Made by a program: the position numbers and the translations under genes. This document shows positions 27,560 to 35,491 of a stretch of 64,000 nucleotides of DNA, in pieces; the stretch's first letter is position 1, and each line of letters begins with the position of its first letter. The notes below the pieces were generated by a model. The model was not told the origin of the DNA. It saw only the letters and a program-made list of their open reading frames with translations, and did not search any database. This stretch comes from Maritimibacter sp. (GTDB taxonomy: Bacteria; Pseudomonadota; Alphaproteobacteria; Rhodobacterales; Rhodobacteraceae), in the NCBI GenBank assembly GCA_002695005.1, contig NZNT01000015.1, positions 1 through 64,000 on the forward strand, written 5' to 3'.

Positions 27560-28035
27560 CGCTGTCCCTTTCTCAGAATATCTGCTAAAAACGCCTTGTT
27601 CGCTCGGTCTTGCATGTCGAGGAAAAGCGTTGTGGGGTCGTCGTTCGCTTCGAAGATATCGAATAGGCGTTCTGCCCATTTGTATCGCTCATTGCCGGGG
27701 AAGCCCGCGTCAGGCCAGAAAGTCGAGCGGTTGCGTTCTTCGTAAAGGTGGAGCCAGAAGGACAGCGGCAGCGCGTGCCGGATCGGCCCCTTTATCGCCA
27801 TGCCCTTTCCGTCTGCGACATCGGACGTGTGCGCCACCTGAATATCCGGGCGACCGGAGAGGCAGCACATTTTCCACTCATGCAGCCATTTGCAGTAAGC
27901 GGATTCCTCCCGCCCCGCCTCGGACTTACGGTAGTCGGCTCTCTTGCGAGATACCGGGGGAAGTCCTTGGCGGGGCTTCTTGGTGGGCTTGCCCGATTTG
28001 AAGCCGAGCGGTCCGCGTTGGGCGAGGTCGTTCAT
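27556..28035 (-). CDS. HNH-like/DUF968-Ref-type nuclease candidate
   Basis: This 159-residue protein has a basic N-terminus and a core reading CCLSGRPDIQVAHTSDV, then GMAIKGP and a later LHLYEE. This resembles the Cys, AH and H spacing of DUF968/Ref-type HNH proteins found in phage recombination regions. The catalytic assignment is by motif resemblance only. Confidence 0.55.
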   Translation of the reverse strand: MNDLAQRGPLGFKSGKPTKKPRQGLPPVSRKRADYRKSEAGREESAYCKWLHEWKMCCLSGRPDIQVAHTSDVADGKGMAIKGPIRHALPLSFWLHLYEERNRSTFWPDAGFPGNERYKWAERLFDIFEANDDPTTLFLDMQDRANKAFLADILRKGQR

Positions 28036-28901
28036 TTTCTGGCCCTCTCATCTGATGTGAGATGCACGGCGCAAACCTTGGCACAGGCTTTGCGGCAATC
28101 CTCGGAAGCGGGAGCATTGAATCGCGCCTTGACCTCTTGAACATGGACAGGATGCCCGCCGAAGCGCACGGTTGCCCGCTCCTTGCCTTCGATCCGCATC
28201 ACCATGCACCGGCCTCGCTTCGCGTCGTCGGCATAGGACGCCACACAATTCCGCTGGGTGATGCCTTCAAACGAAAAAGCCCCGTCGCCGTTGAGAAGCG
28301 TGAACTTGAACCCGTCCATTTCGCAGGACCACGGCGCGGCCCACGGTGTCCGGTCGGATTTGGCATACGCCCATTCCATTGCCTTGCGATCGTGTTCTTC
28401 ACACAACCGGCGCAGGGACCATTTAGGGTTTGGAGTGCCGCCCATCCGGATCGTGTCGTGCGCCAGCATCACGGCCTCCCGGAACTCCGTCCGGTTGCGG
28501 GCGATCAGGCCAGCGACGGTAACGGCGGCATCGCTACTCCTGCGGGACTTGCTCAGAACCTCGCGCAATGCACCCCTTGGGAACTCCACAAGGTCTTTGA
28601 TCTGTATGCGCGACCGCAGGAGAACATTCGCGCGGGCGACGTTCAGCGATAGATCGCTGTGGTGTATCTTTTTCCAGACGGCCTTGCCGACGCGCCGCCG
28701 GGCTTCTGCCGGATTGCGGCCCAACGCCAGCAGGATCGGCGCGACATGATCGATTCCGTCTGTCTGCGCTCTGGCGATGATGTCGGCGCGGGCATGAACT
28801 AGGCGCAGGACTTGCGAACTGCGCACGTAGCCCAGCTCGTAGCACCAATACGGGACATGCCATGCGCCATCATGGAATGGCAGGAGTCGTTGATCAGTCA
28901 T
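28032..28901 (-). CDS. PcfJ-like domain protein
   Basis: This 289-residue protein starts at ATG 28901 (ATGA overlap). The C-terminal part matches the PcfJ-like family: a conserved cysteine in RNCVASYADDA, then RGRCMVMRIEGKERATV and VQEVKARFNAP. The N-terminal two thirds are helical and unassigned. PcfJ proteins are best known from conjugative plasmids and their role is unclear. Confidence 0.65.
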   Translation of the reverse strand: MTDQRLLPFHDGAWHVPYWCYELGYVRSSQVLRLVHARADIIARAQTDGIDHVAPILLALGRNPAEARRRVGKAVWKKIHHSDLSLNVARANVLLRSRIQIKDLVEFPRGALREVLSKSRRSSDAAVTVAGLIARNRTEFREAVMLAHDTIRMGGTPNPKWSLRRLCEEHDRKAMEWAYAKSDRTPWAAPWSCEMDGFKFTLLNGDGAFSFEGITQRNCVASYADDAKRGRCMVMRIEGKERATVRFGGHPVHVQEVKARFNAPASEDCRKACAKVCAVHLTSDERARK

Positions 28902-29398
28902 TCGGCTGCGTATGCCTCCGATGTCTGGGCGGCGATCCATTCGAGAACCGCCTGTTTCGATTCCTGAAACCGCTCCTTGCCCATCGCACGGTAGGACTGG
29001 CTCTCTGGTGTCCAGACAATGCAGACGGGACCGCGAACCTGCCCGATGGCGTATCCGTGGGCTCTGGTTTCAGCAGCGATCAGCGCGGCTTTCACGCGGT
29101 GCGCGGCGGCGTTCGACCCGCAGTCAACTTGCGAGACCATGTGATAGCCGGTCGCGATCAGCGCGTGTTTCCGTGTCGTCTCGGCAGTCGCCGCCCAGGG
29201 CATCATCGCCAGCCGCTCGGGAAGGTGGTGCCACGCTTCATTGATGGCGGCGAACTGATGCCGGTGGCTTCTACCGGTGCGGACGCGCTGAATGTCGAGA
29301 AAAACGACCTCGCCCTCGTTGATGTTCGGCAGGGCGTTGGTTAGGGGGCGAAACACGCCGCCCTCCCATCTGGCCCGGATCAGATCACCGTCCGCCAT
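28898..29398 (-). CDS. Phage early protein, unknown function
   Basis: This 166-residue protein has a conserved-looking centre (RSHRHQFAAINEAW, then LPERLA) that recurs in phage hypothetical proteins near recombination genes. It shares an ATGA overlap with the PcfJ-like gene. It could act on single-stranded DNA intermediates, but there is no direct evidence. Confidence 0.65.
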   Translation of the reverse strand: MADGDLIRARWEGGVFRPLTNALPNINEGEVVFLDIQRVRTGRSHRHQFAAINEAWHHLPERLAMMPWAATAETTRKHALIATGYHMVSQVDCGSNAAAHRVKAALIAAETRAHGYAIGQVRGPVCIVWTPESQSYRAMGKERFQESKQAVLEWIAAQTSEAYAAE

Positions 29399-29610
29399 CA
29401 CGCCACCCCGATAACGTCCAGACGGTCCGCCCACAGCTTGTGCAGGCGGGCGTTCATCACGTCCTTGTCGGTGTCGTGCTCGATGCCGAAGCGGCCGCAG
29501 ATTTCGCGCAGGGCGGCGGGGATGGCTTCATCGGGGTTATGCCAGCCATGCTGGGCGGCGGCCTCGCGCACGATGGGCCAGATGTCGTTGTCATGGAGTT
29601 TGTGTTTCAT
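29398..29610 (-). CDS. Small phage protein, unknown function
   Basis: This 70-residue helical protein is joined to both neighbours by TGATG overlaps. No motif is recognised. Confidence 0.6.
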   Translation of the reverse strand: MKHKLHDNDIWPIVREAAAQHGWHNPDEAIPAALREICGRFGIEHDTDKDVMNARLHKLWADRLDVIGVA

Positions 29611-29903
29611 CAGGCTTCCTCCCGAACGGCTGCGGTCGCGCAGAACACTTGGAACGTCTCGCCGGGGAACTGCGCGGCCAGCCGGTCACGCTCGTTGATG
29701 GCGGCTTCGAAGGTCGGATGCTCGAATGGGTATTCCGGGCAGCGAATCCGGCCCGTGCCGCCGCCGCGACGGAACACAATGTATCCACCTCCGATGGATT
29801 CACCTTCGCGGGTGTCGCGCGGGTCTTTCAGAAAACCGGGGTGGCCCTTCTGCGTGTTGCGCTTCTTGGGCTTCTTGGCGGGGATGGGTGCGTGGTCTTT
29901 CAT
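29610..29903 (-). CDS. Small phage protein with basic N-terminus
   Basis: This 97-residue protein has a lysine/proline-rich tail (PAKKPKKRNTQKG) that may bind nucleic acid, followed by a compact alpha-beta part. It is joined to the GapR-like gene by a TGATG overlap. The function is unknown. Confidence 0.6.
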   Translation of the reverse strand: MKDHAPIPAKKPKKRNTQKGHPGFLKDPRDTREGESIGGGYIVFRRGGGTGRIRCPEYPFEHPTFEAAINERDRLAAQFPGETFQVFCATAAVREEA

Positions 29904-30157
29904 CAGCCCATCCCCAGCGCGGATTTGTACATGTCGAGGATGGCTTCTTCCTCGGCAATGTCGTCGGGCTCGCGCTTGCGCAAGGCGATGACCTTGCGCA
30001 TGACCTTCGTGTCATAGCCACGGCCCTTGGCCTCCGACATGACCTCTTTCTGCTGGTCGGCGGCGTCCTTCTTTTCCATTTCGAGCCGCTCGAACCGTTC
30101 GATGAACTGGCGAAGCTCGGCCCCGGTCGCGCGGGTGGTGTCGGTTTGGTCGTACAT
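29903..30157 (-). CDS. GapR-like (DUF2312) nucleoid-associated protein
   Basis: This 84-residue protein matches the DUF2312/GapR family along its whole length: [36 protein letters not shown] and [16 protein letters not shown]. Cellular GapR binds overtwisted DNA and helps gyrase and topoisomerase during replication in alphaproteobacteria. Here it lies in the early operon beside SSB and ERF, so it may serve phage replication or recombination. Confidence 0.85.
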   Translation of the reverse strand: MYDQTDTTRATGAELRQFIERFERLEMEKKDAADQQKEVMSEAKGRGYDTKVMRKVIALRKREPDDIAEEEAILDMYKSALGMG

Positions 30158-30168
30158 GTTTCTTCCTC

Positions 30169-30642
30169 CTAGAATGGGATCTCGTCGTCGAAGCCGCCGC
30201 TTCCGGCGGGTGGGGCGTCATCGTTCGGGGGCGGCCCGGATGCGCCCGGCAGGTCGCCGTAGGCTTCGCGCTGGCCGTCAGCCTTGCCAGATCCACCCGT
30301 GGGCGAGCGAAGCATGATCAGCTTGCTGTCGAAGCCGGTCAGAACGATCTCTGTGCTGTAGCGGTCTTGCCCGGTTTGGTCCTGCCACTTGCGGGTGCGG
30401 ATCGCTCCCTCGACCAGGATCTTGTCGCCCTTTCGGACATACTGCTCGATCACGTCCACCAGCTTTCCAAACACCGAAACCCGGTGCCATTCCGTGCGCT
30501 CTTTCTGCTCTCCGGTGTTGCGGTCCTTCCAGCGGTCGGACGTGGCGAGCGAGAAGTTCGCAACCCGGTCGCCGTTGTCGAATGTGCGGACCTCTGGGTC
30601 TTTCCCCAGATTCCCGATCAGCGTTGCGCGGTTCATGTGCAT
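30169..30642 (-). CDS. ssb: Single-stranded DNA-binding protein
   Basis: This 157-residue OB-fold SSB has [17 protein letters not shown] near its start and the acidic tip DDEIPF at its end. The ATG at 30642 is 8 bp from a GGGAGGG site and overlaps the upstream stop (TGATG). It protects ssDNA during phage recombination and replication, next to the ERF protein. Confidence 0.93.
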   Translation of the reverse strand: MHMNRATLIGNLGKDPEVRTFDNGDRVANFSLATSDRWKDRNTGEQKERTEWHRVSVFGKLVDVIEQYVRKGDKILVEGAIRTRKWQDQTGQDRYSTEIVLTGFDSKLIMLRSPTGGSGKADGQREAYGDLPGASGPPPNDDAPPAGSGGFDDEIPF

Positions 30643-31004
30643 CACGCGGCCCTCCCTTCCAGAATCCCGATCAACCCGCCGTCATGCGACCACGCGCGCA
30701 GCCGGTCCTCGCTTCCGAAGCATCCGCCGGGGGCGTAGTTGAACAGGAAGATCGCGTAGTCATGCAGCGCTGCCCGGTTGGCGTCGTCAGCCCGGCGCAC
30801 GGCGTTGAACAGGTCGCCCTCCAGAACGGCGGAAAGGAAAGAGCCGGGGATGATGCCGAGAAGGATGTAGCGGACCATGCCGGCCTGCATATGCTCCGGC
30901 ACCTTGCGGCGCAGACCGTCTGCGGATTCCGGGGTGTGGTGTGCCGCGTAGGCGGCGACGGGATCGGCCTCTATGGCTTGGGCGGTTTGGGTGGCGGGGG
31001 GCAT
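30642..31004 (-). CDS. Phage early protein, unknown function
   Basis: This 120-residue protein has a conserved central part (VPEHMQAGMVRYILLGIIPG, then FLSAVLEGDLFNAV), probably helical. A C-terminal GGLIGILEG follows. It sits between SSB and the coiled-coil gene, consistent with recombination, but no activity can be named. Confidence 0.65.
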   Translation of the reverse strand: MPPATQTAQAIEADPVAAYAAHHTPESADGLRRKVPEHMQAGMVRYILLGIIPGSFLSAVLEGDLFNAVRRADDANRAALHDYAIFLFNYAPGGCFGSEDRLRAWSHDGGLIGILEGRAA

Positions 31005-31702
31005 TAATAGGCCTCTCTCTCGGTCCAGACGCGGACGCCTGCGATGTCGCGCACCTTGTGATTGCGGCGCACGTAGTCTTCGATGAACGCGGTGATCGCA
31101 TCGCGGTCGTTGCTGGCGATGTCGTGGAGCGCGGCGCGGTGGTCATCGATGGCGTATTTCGTGACCTTGCGCAGACCCTTCACCGTGTCCTTATTCGCGG
31201 CGGACGCGGCCTTCTTGGCCTCGATAGCCTCATCCTTGAGGCGGGCGGCTTCGGTCGCGGCGTCCAGGTCGGACACGTCAGCGGCGCGGGCGGCTTCCTC
31301 GGCCTCTCGCTCTTTGCGCCGGGCTTCCTCGTAGGCGGCGCGTTTCGCGGCTTCCTTTTCCTCGGCCAGCTTGCGCTTGAACGGGTCCACGATTGCGGCC
31401 AACCCTTTCAGGCGGCGATCGATGTCATCCTCGGTCGGCTTCCACCGGGCAATCTCAGCCTTCCATGCGTCATGAAGGGGCGCGGTCGTGGATTTCTTGG
31501 CCTTGGCGAGTTCGGACTTGGCCGACCGGATTTCCTTGATGATGGCGTCAACCGCCTTCATCTGGTCCTCGTTTTCGACCGGTGATCCGTCCAGCCAGTT
31601 TTCCGCTTCCTCTATGGCGTCGCCGTATGGGGCCAAGGCCTCGTCAATCGGGTCCGGCGGGTTGTTCGCGCCGATCTGTTCGCGGGGGTTTCCGTCGTGC
31701 AT
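31004..31702 (-). CDS. Coiled-coil phage protein associated with ERF
   Basis: This 232-residue protein is dominated by charged helices (about residues 95-170) that should form a coiled coil. It ends in a conserved globular part (KVTKYAIDDHRAALHDIA, then RNHKVRDIAG). It lies directly after the ERF gene. A role as accessory to single-strand annealing is possible. Confidence 0.7.
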   Translation of the reverse strand: MHDGNPREQIGANNPPDPIDEALAPYGDAIEEAENWLDGSPVENEDQMKAVDAIIKEIRSAKSELAKAKKSTTAPLHDAWKAEIARWKPTEDDIDRRLKGLAAIVDPFKRKLAEEKEAAKRAAYEEARRKEREAEEAARAADVSDLDAATEAARLKDEAIEAKKAASAANKDTVKGLRKVTKYAIDDHRAALHDIASNDRDAITAFIEDYVRRNHKVRDIAGVRVWTEREAY

Positions 31703-31712
31703 CGTGGTCTCC

Positions 31713-32513
31713 TCAGTAGGGAATTTCGTCGCCTTCGATGGTGGGCTTTTTCTGGTCGATGGTGAGTTGCAGCTTGCGCATCACCGCATCGAAATCAGCG
31801 GCGGGGAATTGCTCCAGCGACGGCACCTTGGCGCGTTCGCAGATCATGGCCGGGTCAACGTCCGCTTCCTCGCACTTGTCGCGCAGCTTCACGAACTGGT
31901 CTGGCGAGACGGTCGCAGGGCCCCGACGATCTTCCGGTCGAGGGCCAGCGCCTTGCGCGTCATCGTCTGCCGCCGCAGAGAGGCCAAGCGCGGCCTTGAG
32001 CGTGTAGCGCTGGAAGTAGGTCACGGCGCTGCCGACCGCCTGAAAGTTGTTCTTGTTGCCGGACTGGTCAGGAGCGCCGCGCAGGGACGTTTCCTCGCTA
32101 TGGCCGTCCGCGTGGGCGATGATGCAGGTCACCTCGACCGCGCCGCCGTCCTGCGATGTGCGGAAGCGGTAGGACAGGCCGTGCTGTGACAGGATGGGGT
32201 CGATGACCCGCGCGATCCCGGCCAACGTCTCGTGTTGGTAATGGGTCCGCTTGCCTTCCTTGTTGCTGAAGTCCACCGTGGCGTCCTTCATGATCGGCGG
32301 GATTTCAGCGCGGGCTGCGGAAATGGCCTGAGCAAAGGCGACCTTGGCCGATTGCGCGTCCATCCGTTCCTTCATCGCGAGCATCCGCTCCAGCTTGTCG
32401 AGGTCGGCGCTCGGATCGGTGACAACCCTCTCGATCATCGCGACCATCTGGTCAGCGGCGCGCATGACTGGCGTTTGCGCCCCCTGCGGCTCCATCTTCG
32501 TGACTTCGGTCAT
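31713..32513 (-). CDS. ERF-family single-strand annealing protein
   Basis: This 266-residue protein has the ERF core: FAQAISAARAEIPPIMKD, YQHETLAGIARVIDPIL, and the GSAVTYFQRYTLKAALGL signature. ERF proteins anneal complementary single strands in phage recombination and circularisation. It starts at ATG 32513 (ATGA overlap) and heads a recombination block with SSB. Confidence 0.88.
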   Translation of the reverse strand: MTEVTKMEPQGAQTPVMRAADQMVAMIERVVTDPSADLDKLERMLAMKERMDAQSAKVAFAQAISAARAEIPPIMKDATVDFSNKEGKRTHYQHETLAGIARVIDPILSQHGLSYRFRTSQDGGAVEVTCIIAHADGHSEETSLRGAPDQSGNKNNFQAVGSAVTYFQRYTLKAALGLSAAADDDAQGAGPRPEDRRGPATVSPDQFVKLRDKCEEADVDPAMICERAKVPSLEQFPAADFDAVMRKLQLTIDQKKPTIEGDEIPY

Positions 32514-32833
32514 CGTGCATCCTCCATGTGGGTGACGTTCCATCCGGGGTGGTCGCGCAGGGCTTTCTCAGCCAGCGCAACGAGGCTCTGAGGCCAGACG
32601 CCCGGCGGGGTGGTGGCGATCATGTGAGCGCGTTCCATTTCGCGCAGGAAAAAGCGCCGCGCCCGGTCACTGGGGATGTGAGCCTGTCCGGGCGCGGCTT
32701 CCTCAGCACTGCCACGCGCCGGGGAATGGGAAGAAAGGGACCGGCGAGCGGAGCAGAAAGCCCGCCGGTCAGTTGCCGCGCGGCCCAACAGGGAGGAAAA
32801 GCCGTTGCGCGGGGTGTTCGTTTGGTCTGCCAT
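32510..32833 (-). CDS. Phage early protein, unknown function
   Basis: This 107-residue protein has a low-complexity, Ser/Arg/Ala-rich N-terminal half and a more ordered C-terminus (FFLREMERAHMIA). It is overlapped at both ends by neighbours. No family is recognised. Confidence 0.55.
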   Translation of the reverse strand: MADQTNTPRNGFSSLLGRAATDRRAFCSARRSLSSHSPARGSAEEAAPGQAHIPSDRARRFFLREMERAHMIATTPPGVWPQSLVALAEKALRDHPGWNVTHMEDAR

Positions 32834-33222
32834 CACGCCACCGCCTTCATCCGCGCACGGATGCGCTTCTCGATGGCTTCGGCGTTCTTGCGGCAGGCGC
32901 TCATCATGGGGCGGTAGGCGTCTTCGCCAATCTCGCGAAGGTCGGCAGTCAGGCCGCCGGGAACGTAGGCGGCGACGAAATCGAGGATGGCAATCTGCAC
33001 CTCCAGCGACTTCGCCGTCAGCGCCCGGTCCAGATGGCAGCGGATGGCGCTCTCAAGCGTCTTGTCGCGCCAGCTTCCCGCGCCCCATGACCAGATGCCG
33101 CGCGCCGCGTCAGCAGCACCGCAGACCACCGCAAGGCGGCGCATGTCGGAAGCGTGGGAACGGTCGAGCGCCGGGAAGATCGGCTCGTCCTGCTTAAGGA
33201 TTGTCTGGCTGTCGTAGGGCAT
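32833..33222 (-). CDS. First gene of the leftward early operon, unknown function
   Basis: This 129-residue helical protein starts about 19 bp after the expected PL transcription start, with a GGAG ribosome-binding site. The centre (LESAIRCHLDRALTAKSLE) is helical. As the first product after induction it could be a host-takeover or antitermination factor, but no motif supports either. Confidence 0.6.
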   Translation of the reverse strand: MPYDSQTILKQDEPIFPALDRSHASDMRRLAVVCGAADAARGIWSWGAGSWRDKTLESAIRCHLDRALTAKSLEVQIAILDFVAAYVPGGLTADLREIGEDAYRPMMSACRKNAEAIEKRIRARMKAVA

Positions 33223-33247
33223 GGCTCACTCCGTTTGGCTTGGAGTG

Positions 33248-33276
33248 AATATGCACTTTGCATCGTCCGCAGTCAA
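33248..33276 (-). promoter_or_regulatory. Leftward early promoter PL with operator OL
   Basis: On the minus strand TTGACT and CATATT are 17 bp apart. The 13-bp palindrome ATGCACTTTGCAT (33251-33263) covers the spacer and the -10 box, so a bound repressor would block polymerase. The same 13-bp site is present at PR in the opposite orientation. Further ATGCAT half-sites follow up to 33308. Confidence 0.8.
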
Positions 33277-33341
33277 TACAAAATGCATAGAAACTGCAAA
33301 AACGCATAGAGCACCCAGAATCACCTGCTATCCTAGACGCG

Positions 33342-33363
33342 AAAAACCCGGCACTGGGCCGGG
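33342..33363 (-). terminator. Terminator of the repressor operon
   Basis: On the minus strand a CCCGGC/GCCGGG stem is followed by five T residues. It lies about 70 bp after the stop of the gene downstream of cI and about 65 bp upstream of PL, so it separates the immunity operon from the PL transcript. Confidence 0.8.
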
Positions 33364-33434
33364 CGGAGTCTCGCTGCGAAGTGGGTATTCCTTACGGGCT
33401 GGACAGGGTCGATGCGTCGAACGCAGACGCGCCC

Positions 33435-33827
33435 CTATCGCTGTTCGTAGACATGCACGACGTGCGAGCAACCATCGTTGTCATATTCGCCATAGGCCGT
33501 CGTTGTAATAGTCGCGCCGAATGCGTTCTCGGCTCGGTAGGTCATGCGGATAGTGTGTGTCCCGGCCTCGTTCACGGGCGTCACGGCGGTTTCGACGTGG
33601 TCGAAGCTGCCGGGGTTGTTCAGTTGATCCTTAACGTCGCGCTTGAATGCCGTGTGCGACCCATCCCAAGAGGAAAGGCAATGAAATCCGTCCGACGTGT
33701 CAATAGGGCGCTCTGCGGTGGCGTCCTGAGTAGGGGCCTCTTTTTCTGAACCTGACCCCATGACCGCCAGAGTTATGATAACCCCTGCGGTCACCGCGAT
33801 CCATGTTATCGGTTTAGTCTTCGCCAT
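33435..33827 (-). CDS. Membrane-anchored protein co-expressed with the repressor
   Basis: This 130-residue protein has an N-terminal hydrophobic segment (about residues 7-24) with a short cytoplasmic tail. The outside domain has SDGFHCLSSWDGSH, LNNPGSFDHVET and IRMTYRAENAFGA. The start overlaps the cI stop (TGATG), and a terminator follows. It should therefore be made in the lysogen, as expected for a lysogenic conversion or superinfection-exclusion protein; that role is inferred. Confidence 0.7.
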   Translation of the reverse strand: MAKTKPITWIAVTAGVIITLAVMGSGSEKEAPTQDATAERPIDTSDGFHCLSSWDGSHTAFKRDVKDQLNNPGSFDHVETAVTPVNEAGTHTIRMTYRAENAFGATITTTAYGEYDNDGCSHVVHVYEQR

Positions 33828-34495
33828 CAGACCTTTCCGCCTTTCCAGATAACTTTCCCGACCACCTCGACTTCATCCATTGGGTATTCGCGCGGCGGGT
33901 AGTTTTCCCGGTTGTCGGAGATCACCATAACTTGCCCCGGCCCAGAATGGCTCAACCGCTTCACATGGAGCACGTCATAAACCCGGATCACGAAAAGGCC
34001 CTCATAGCCGAGCGAGGTCTTGGACATGTCCAGCATGACTATGTCGTCGTCCTTCAGCGTGGGCTCCATACTGTCGCCCTTGACCGAAATGATGGTCAGG
34101 TTCGATGGTGATGCGCGCGTGACGCGGCGAATGTAGTCGGGCGGGAATGCCAGGGAGTAGGCGACCCCCTCGTAATCGACCACGGCCCCGCCGCCCGCAC
34201 TGGCCTCAATATCGTAGACTGGAACGAGGTCAGTTTTGGCCGGAGCAGGGTGGCCGTTTTCTACCCGAGCGACGACAGGGGCGTTCTTGTCGCGGTCTCC
34301 ATAAAGAATCCAAGCCGGGTCCACCTTGAAGAACTTGGCGTATCTCTCTGCGACATTGGCCGGGAAACCGCGCGAACCGTTCTCATGTGAAGAATAGGTT
34401 GGCGCAGCGATATTCATCGCGCGCGCAGCATCCGCTGCTGTTTCATATCCGGCGCTCACGCGGGCGCTTCTAAGTCGGTCTGATTTCTCATTCAT
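33827..34495 (-). CDS. CI-like repressor with S24 peptidase domain
   Basis: This 222-residue protein has an N-terminal helix-turn-helix (about residues 8-60) and a C-terminal LexA-fold domain with Ser142 (GDSMEPTL) and Lys179 (HVKRL). An Ala100-Gly101 pair lies before the peptidase domain, at a plausible self-cleavage site, so RecA-stimulated cleavage could trigger induction. It is divergent from the Cro-like gene and has operators in its own promoter region. Confidence 0.92.
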   Translation of the reverse strand: MNEKSDRLRSARVSAGYETAADAARAMNIAAPTYSSHENGSRGFPANVAERYAKFFKVDPAWILYGDRDKNAPVVARVENGHPAPAKTDLVPVYDIEASAGGGAVVDYEGVAYSLAFPPDYIRRVTRASPSNLTIISVKGDSMEPTLKDDDIVMLDMSKTSLGYEGLFVIRVYDVLHVKRLSHSGPGQVMVISDNRENYPPREYPMDEVEVVGKVIWKGGKV

Positions 34496-34519
34496 GATGC
34501 ATCGCTACCGCCCCGAACT

Positions 34520-34532
34520 ATGCAATGGGCAT
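34520..34532. promoter_or_regulatory. Second operator (OR2-like), imperfect
   Basis: ATGCAATGGGCAT has the same half-sites as the PL/PR operator with one mismatch. It lies just upstream of the PR -35 box and over the probable cI promoter, so it may control both. Confidence 0.6.
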
Positions 34533-34560
34533 TGACTTGAGGCGATGCAAAGTGCATATC
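34532..34560 (+). promoter_or_regulatory. Rightward early promoter PR with operator OR
   Basis: TTGACT and CATATC are 17 bp apart. The palindrome ATGCAAAGTGCAT (34545-34557) is the exact reverse complement of the PL site. The predicted start falls at or next to the ATG of the Cro-like gene, implying a leaderless message. Confidence 0.8.
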
Positions 34561-34567
34561 ACGATGC

Positions 34568-34783
34568 ATGGAGAAGATTTTCAGCATCTGGCCGTCGCTG
34601 TCTGACCTCGCGAAAGACCTTGGACGCCCGTATCCGACCGTCGCCGCCTGGAAGCAGCGCGGCAGCATTCCGGCGAAATATGACATCCCGATGATCAAGG
34701 CGGCGGAGCGGCGCGGGAAGCGCCTCACGCTCGAAACCCTTGCGCGGGCACGGGCACATGGAGCCACCCACGCCGCCGAGTGA
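34568..34783 (+). CDS. Cro-like DNA-binding protein
   Basis: This 71-residue protein has a helix-turn-helix (LSDLAKDLGRPYPTVAAWKQRG, with recognition helix near residues 24-32) and a short basic C-terminus. It is divergent from the CI gene and is first on the PR transcript, the place of cro. It probably binds the ATGCA-type operators. Its ATG coincides with the predicted transcription start. Confidence 0.78.
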   Translation: MEKIFSIWPSLSDLAKDLGRPYPTVAAWKQRGSIPAKYDIPMIKAAERRGKRLTLETLARARAHGATHAAE

Positions 34784-34832
34784 TTTTCTCCTTTCCATGC
34801 ATCCACGATGCACATCCAACCGGGAGCAAGCC

Positions 34833-35291
34833 ATGAAGAACGAACCCATCATTCCGCACGATCTTGCGGCACGGGTCATAGAGGACGCCCTGCGCCTTCG
34901 CGTGGGCCGGGGCAAGCGCCACAGCTTCGCCGCCCTCTCCGACGCCACCGGGATTCCGACACGGACGCTCGAAAGCTATGTGCAGGGCGCGACGCCGGGG
35001 CTTTCCGGTCTTCTCAGCATTTGCTCAGTGCTTGGACCCAGCTTCACCAGCGACGTTCTCGGTGTCTGCGGACAGTCTGCACGGGAAGGGAGCGACGACG
35101 CACCGGAACACCTGCGGGTTCTGGCCGCGCTCGGCCACCTCACCAAGCAAATCGCGGAAGCGGTCGAAGACGGTCACGTCGACCACCGGGAAGCCGCCCA
35201 GCTTCGGCCCACGGCGCAAGCCCTCATGGAAGTGCTGGAGCCTCTGGCGCGGGGTGAGAACGTGGAACCCATCGACCGGAAGGCGGGATGA
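34833..35291 (+). CDS. CII-position regulatory protein
   Basis: This 152-residue protein starts at ATG 34833. It has a predicted helix-turn-helix near residues 33-50 (FAALSDATGIPTRTLESYV), with C-terminal helices. Its place after cro matches cII of lambdoid phages. Extra ATGCA half-sites lie just upstream (34797-34813). The function is inferred from position. Confidence 0.6.
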   Translation: MKNEPIIPHDLAARVIEDALRLRVGRGKRHSFAALSDATGIPTRTLESYVQGATPGLSGLLSICSVLGPSFTSDVLGVCGQSAREGSDDAPEHLRVLAALGHLTKQIAEAVEDGHVDHREAAQLRPTAQALMEVLEPLARGENVEPIDRKAG

Positions 35292-35491
35292 TGAGCCGGT
35301 CACGCGAGCAAGACGAGCGCACCCTGCATATGATCGCCCTCCGCGCGGCTGGAAAGTCCTGCGGTGAAGTCGCCAAGCTGGTCGGTTCTGCCTCTGGCAA
35401 CGTCTCCCGCGTCACCAACGGCGTGATGGATGCTGACGCGGCCTATGTCGGCCGCGACCTGTCGGCGGAATATTGGGAGCGGCGCGCATGA
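35288..35491 (+). CDS. Small helix-turn-helix protein
   Basis: This 67-residue protein has a resolvase-type helix-turn-helix (IALRAAGKSCGEVAKLVGSA, then GNVSRVTNG). It is linked by ATGA overlaps to the genes on both sides. It is probably a DNA-binding regulator or origin protein. Confidence 0.65.
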   Translation: MMSRSREQDERTLHMIALRAAGKSCGEVAKLVGSASGNVSRVTNGVMDADAAYVGRDLSAEYWERRA

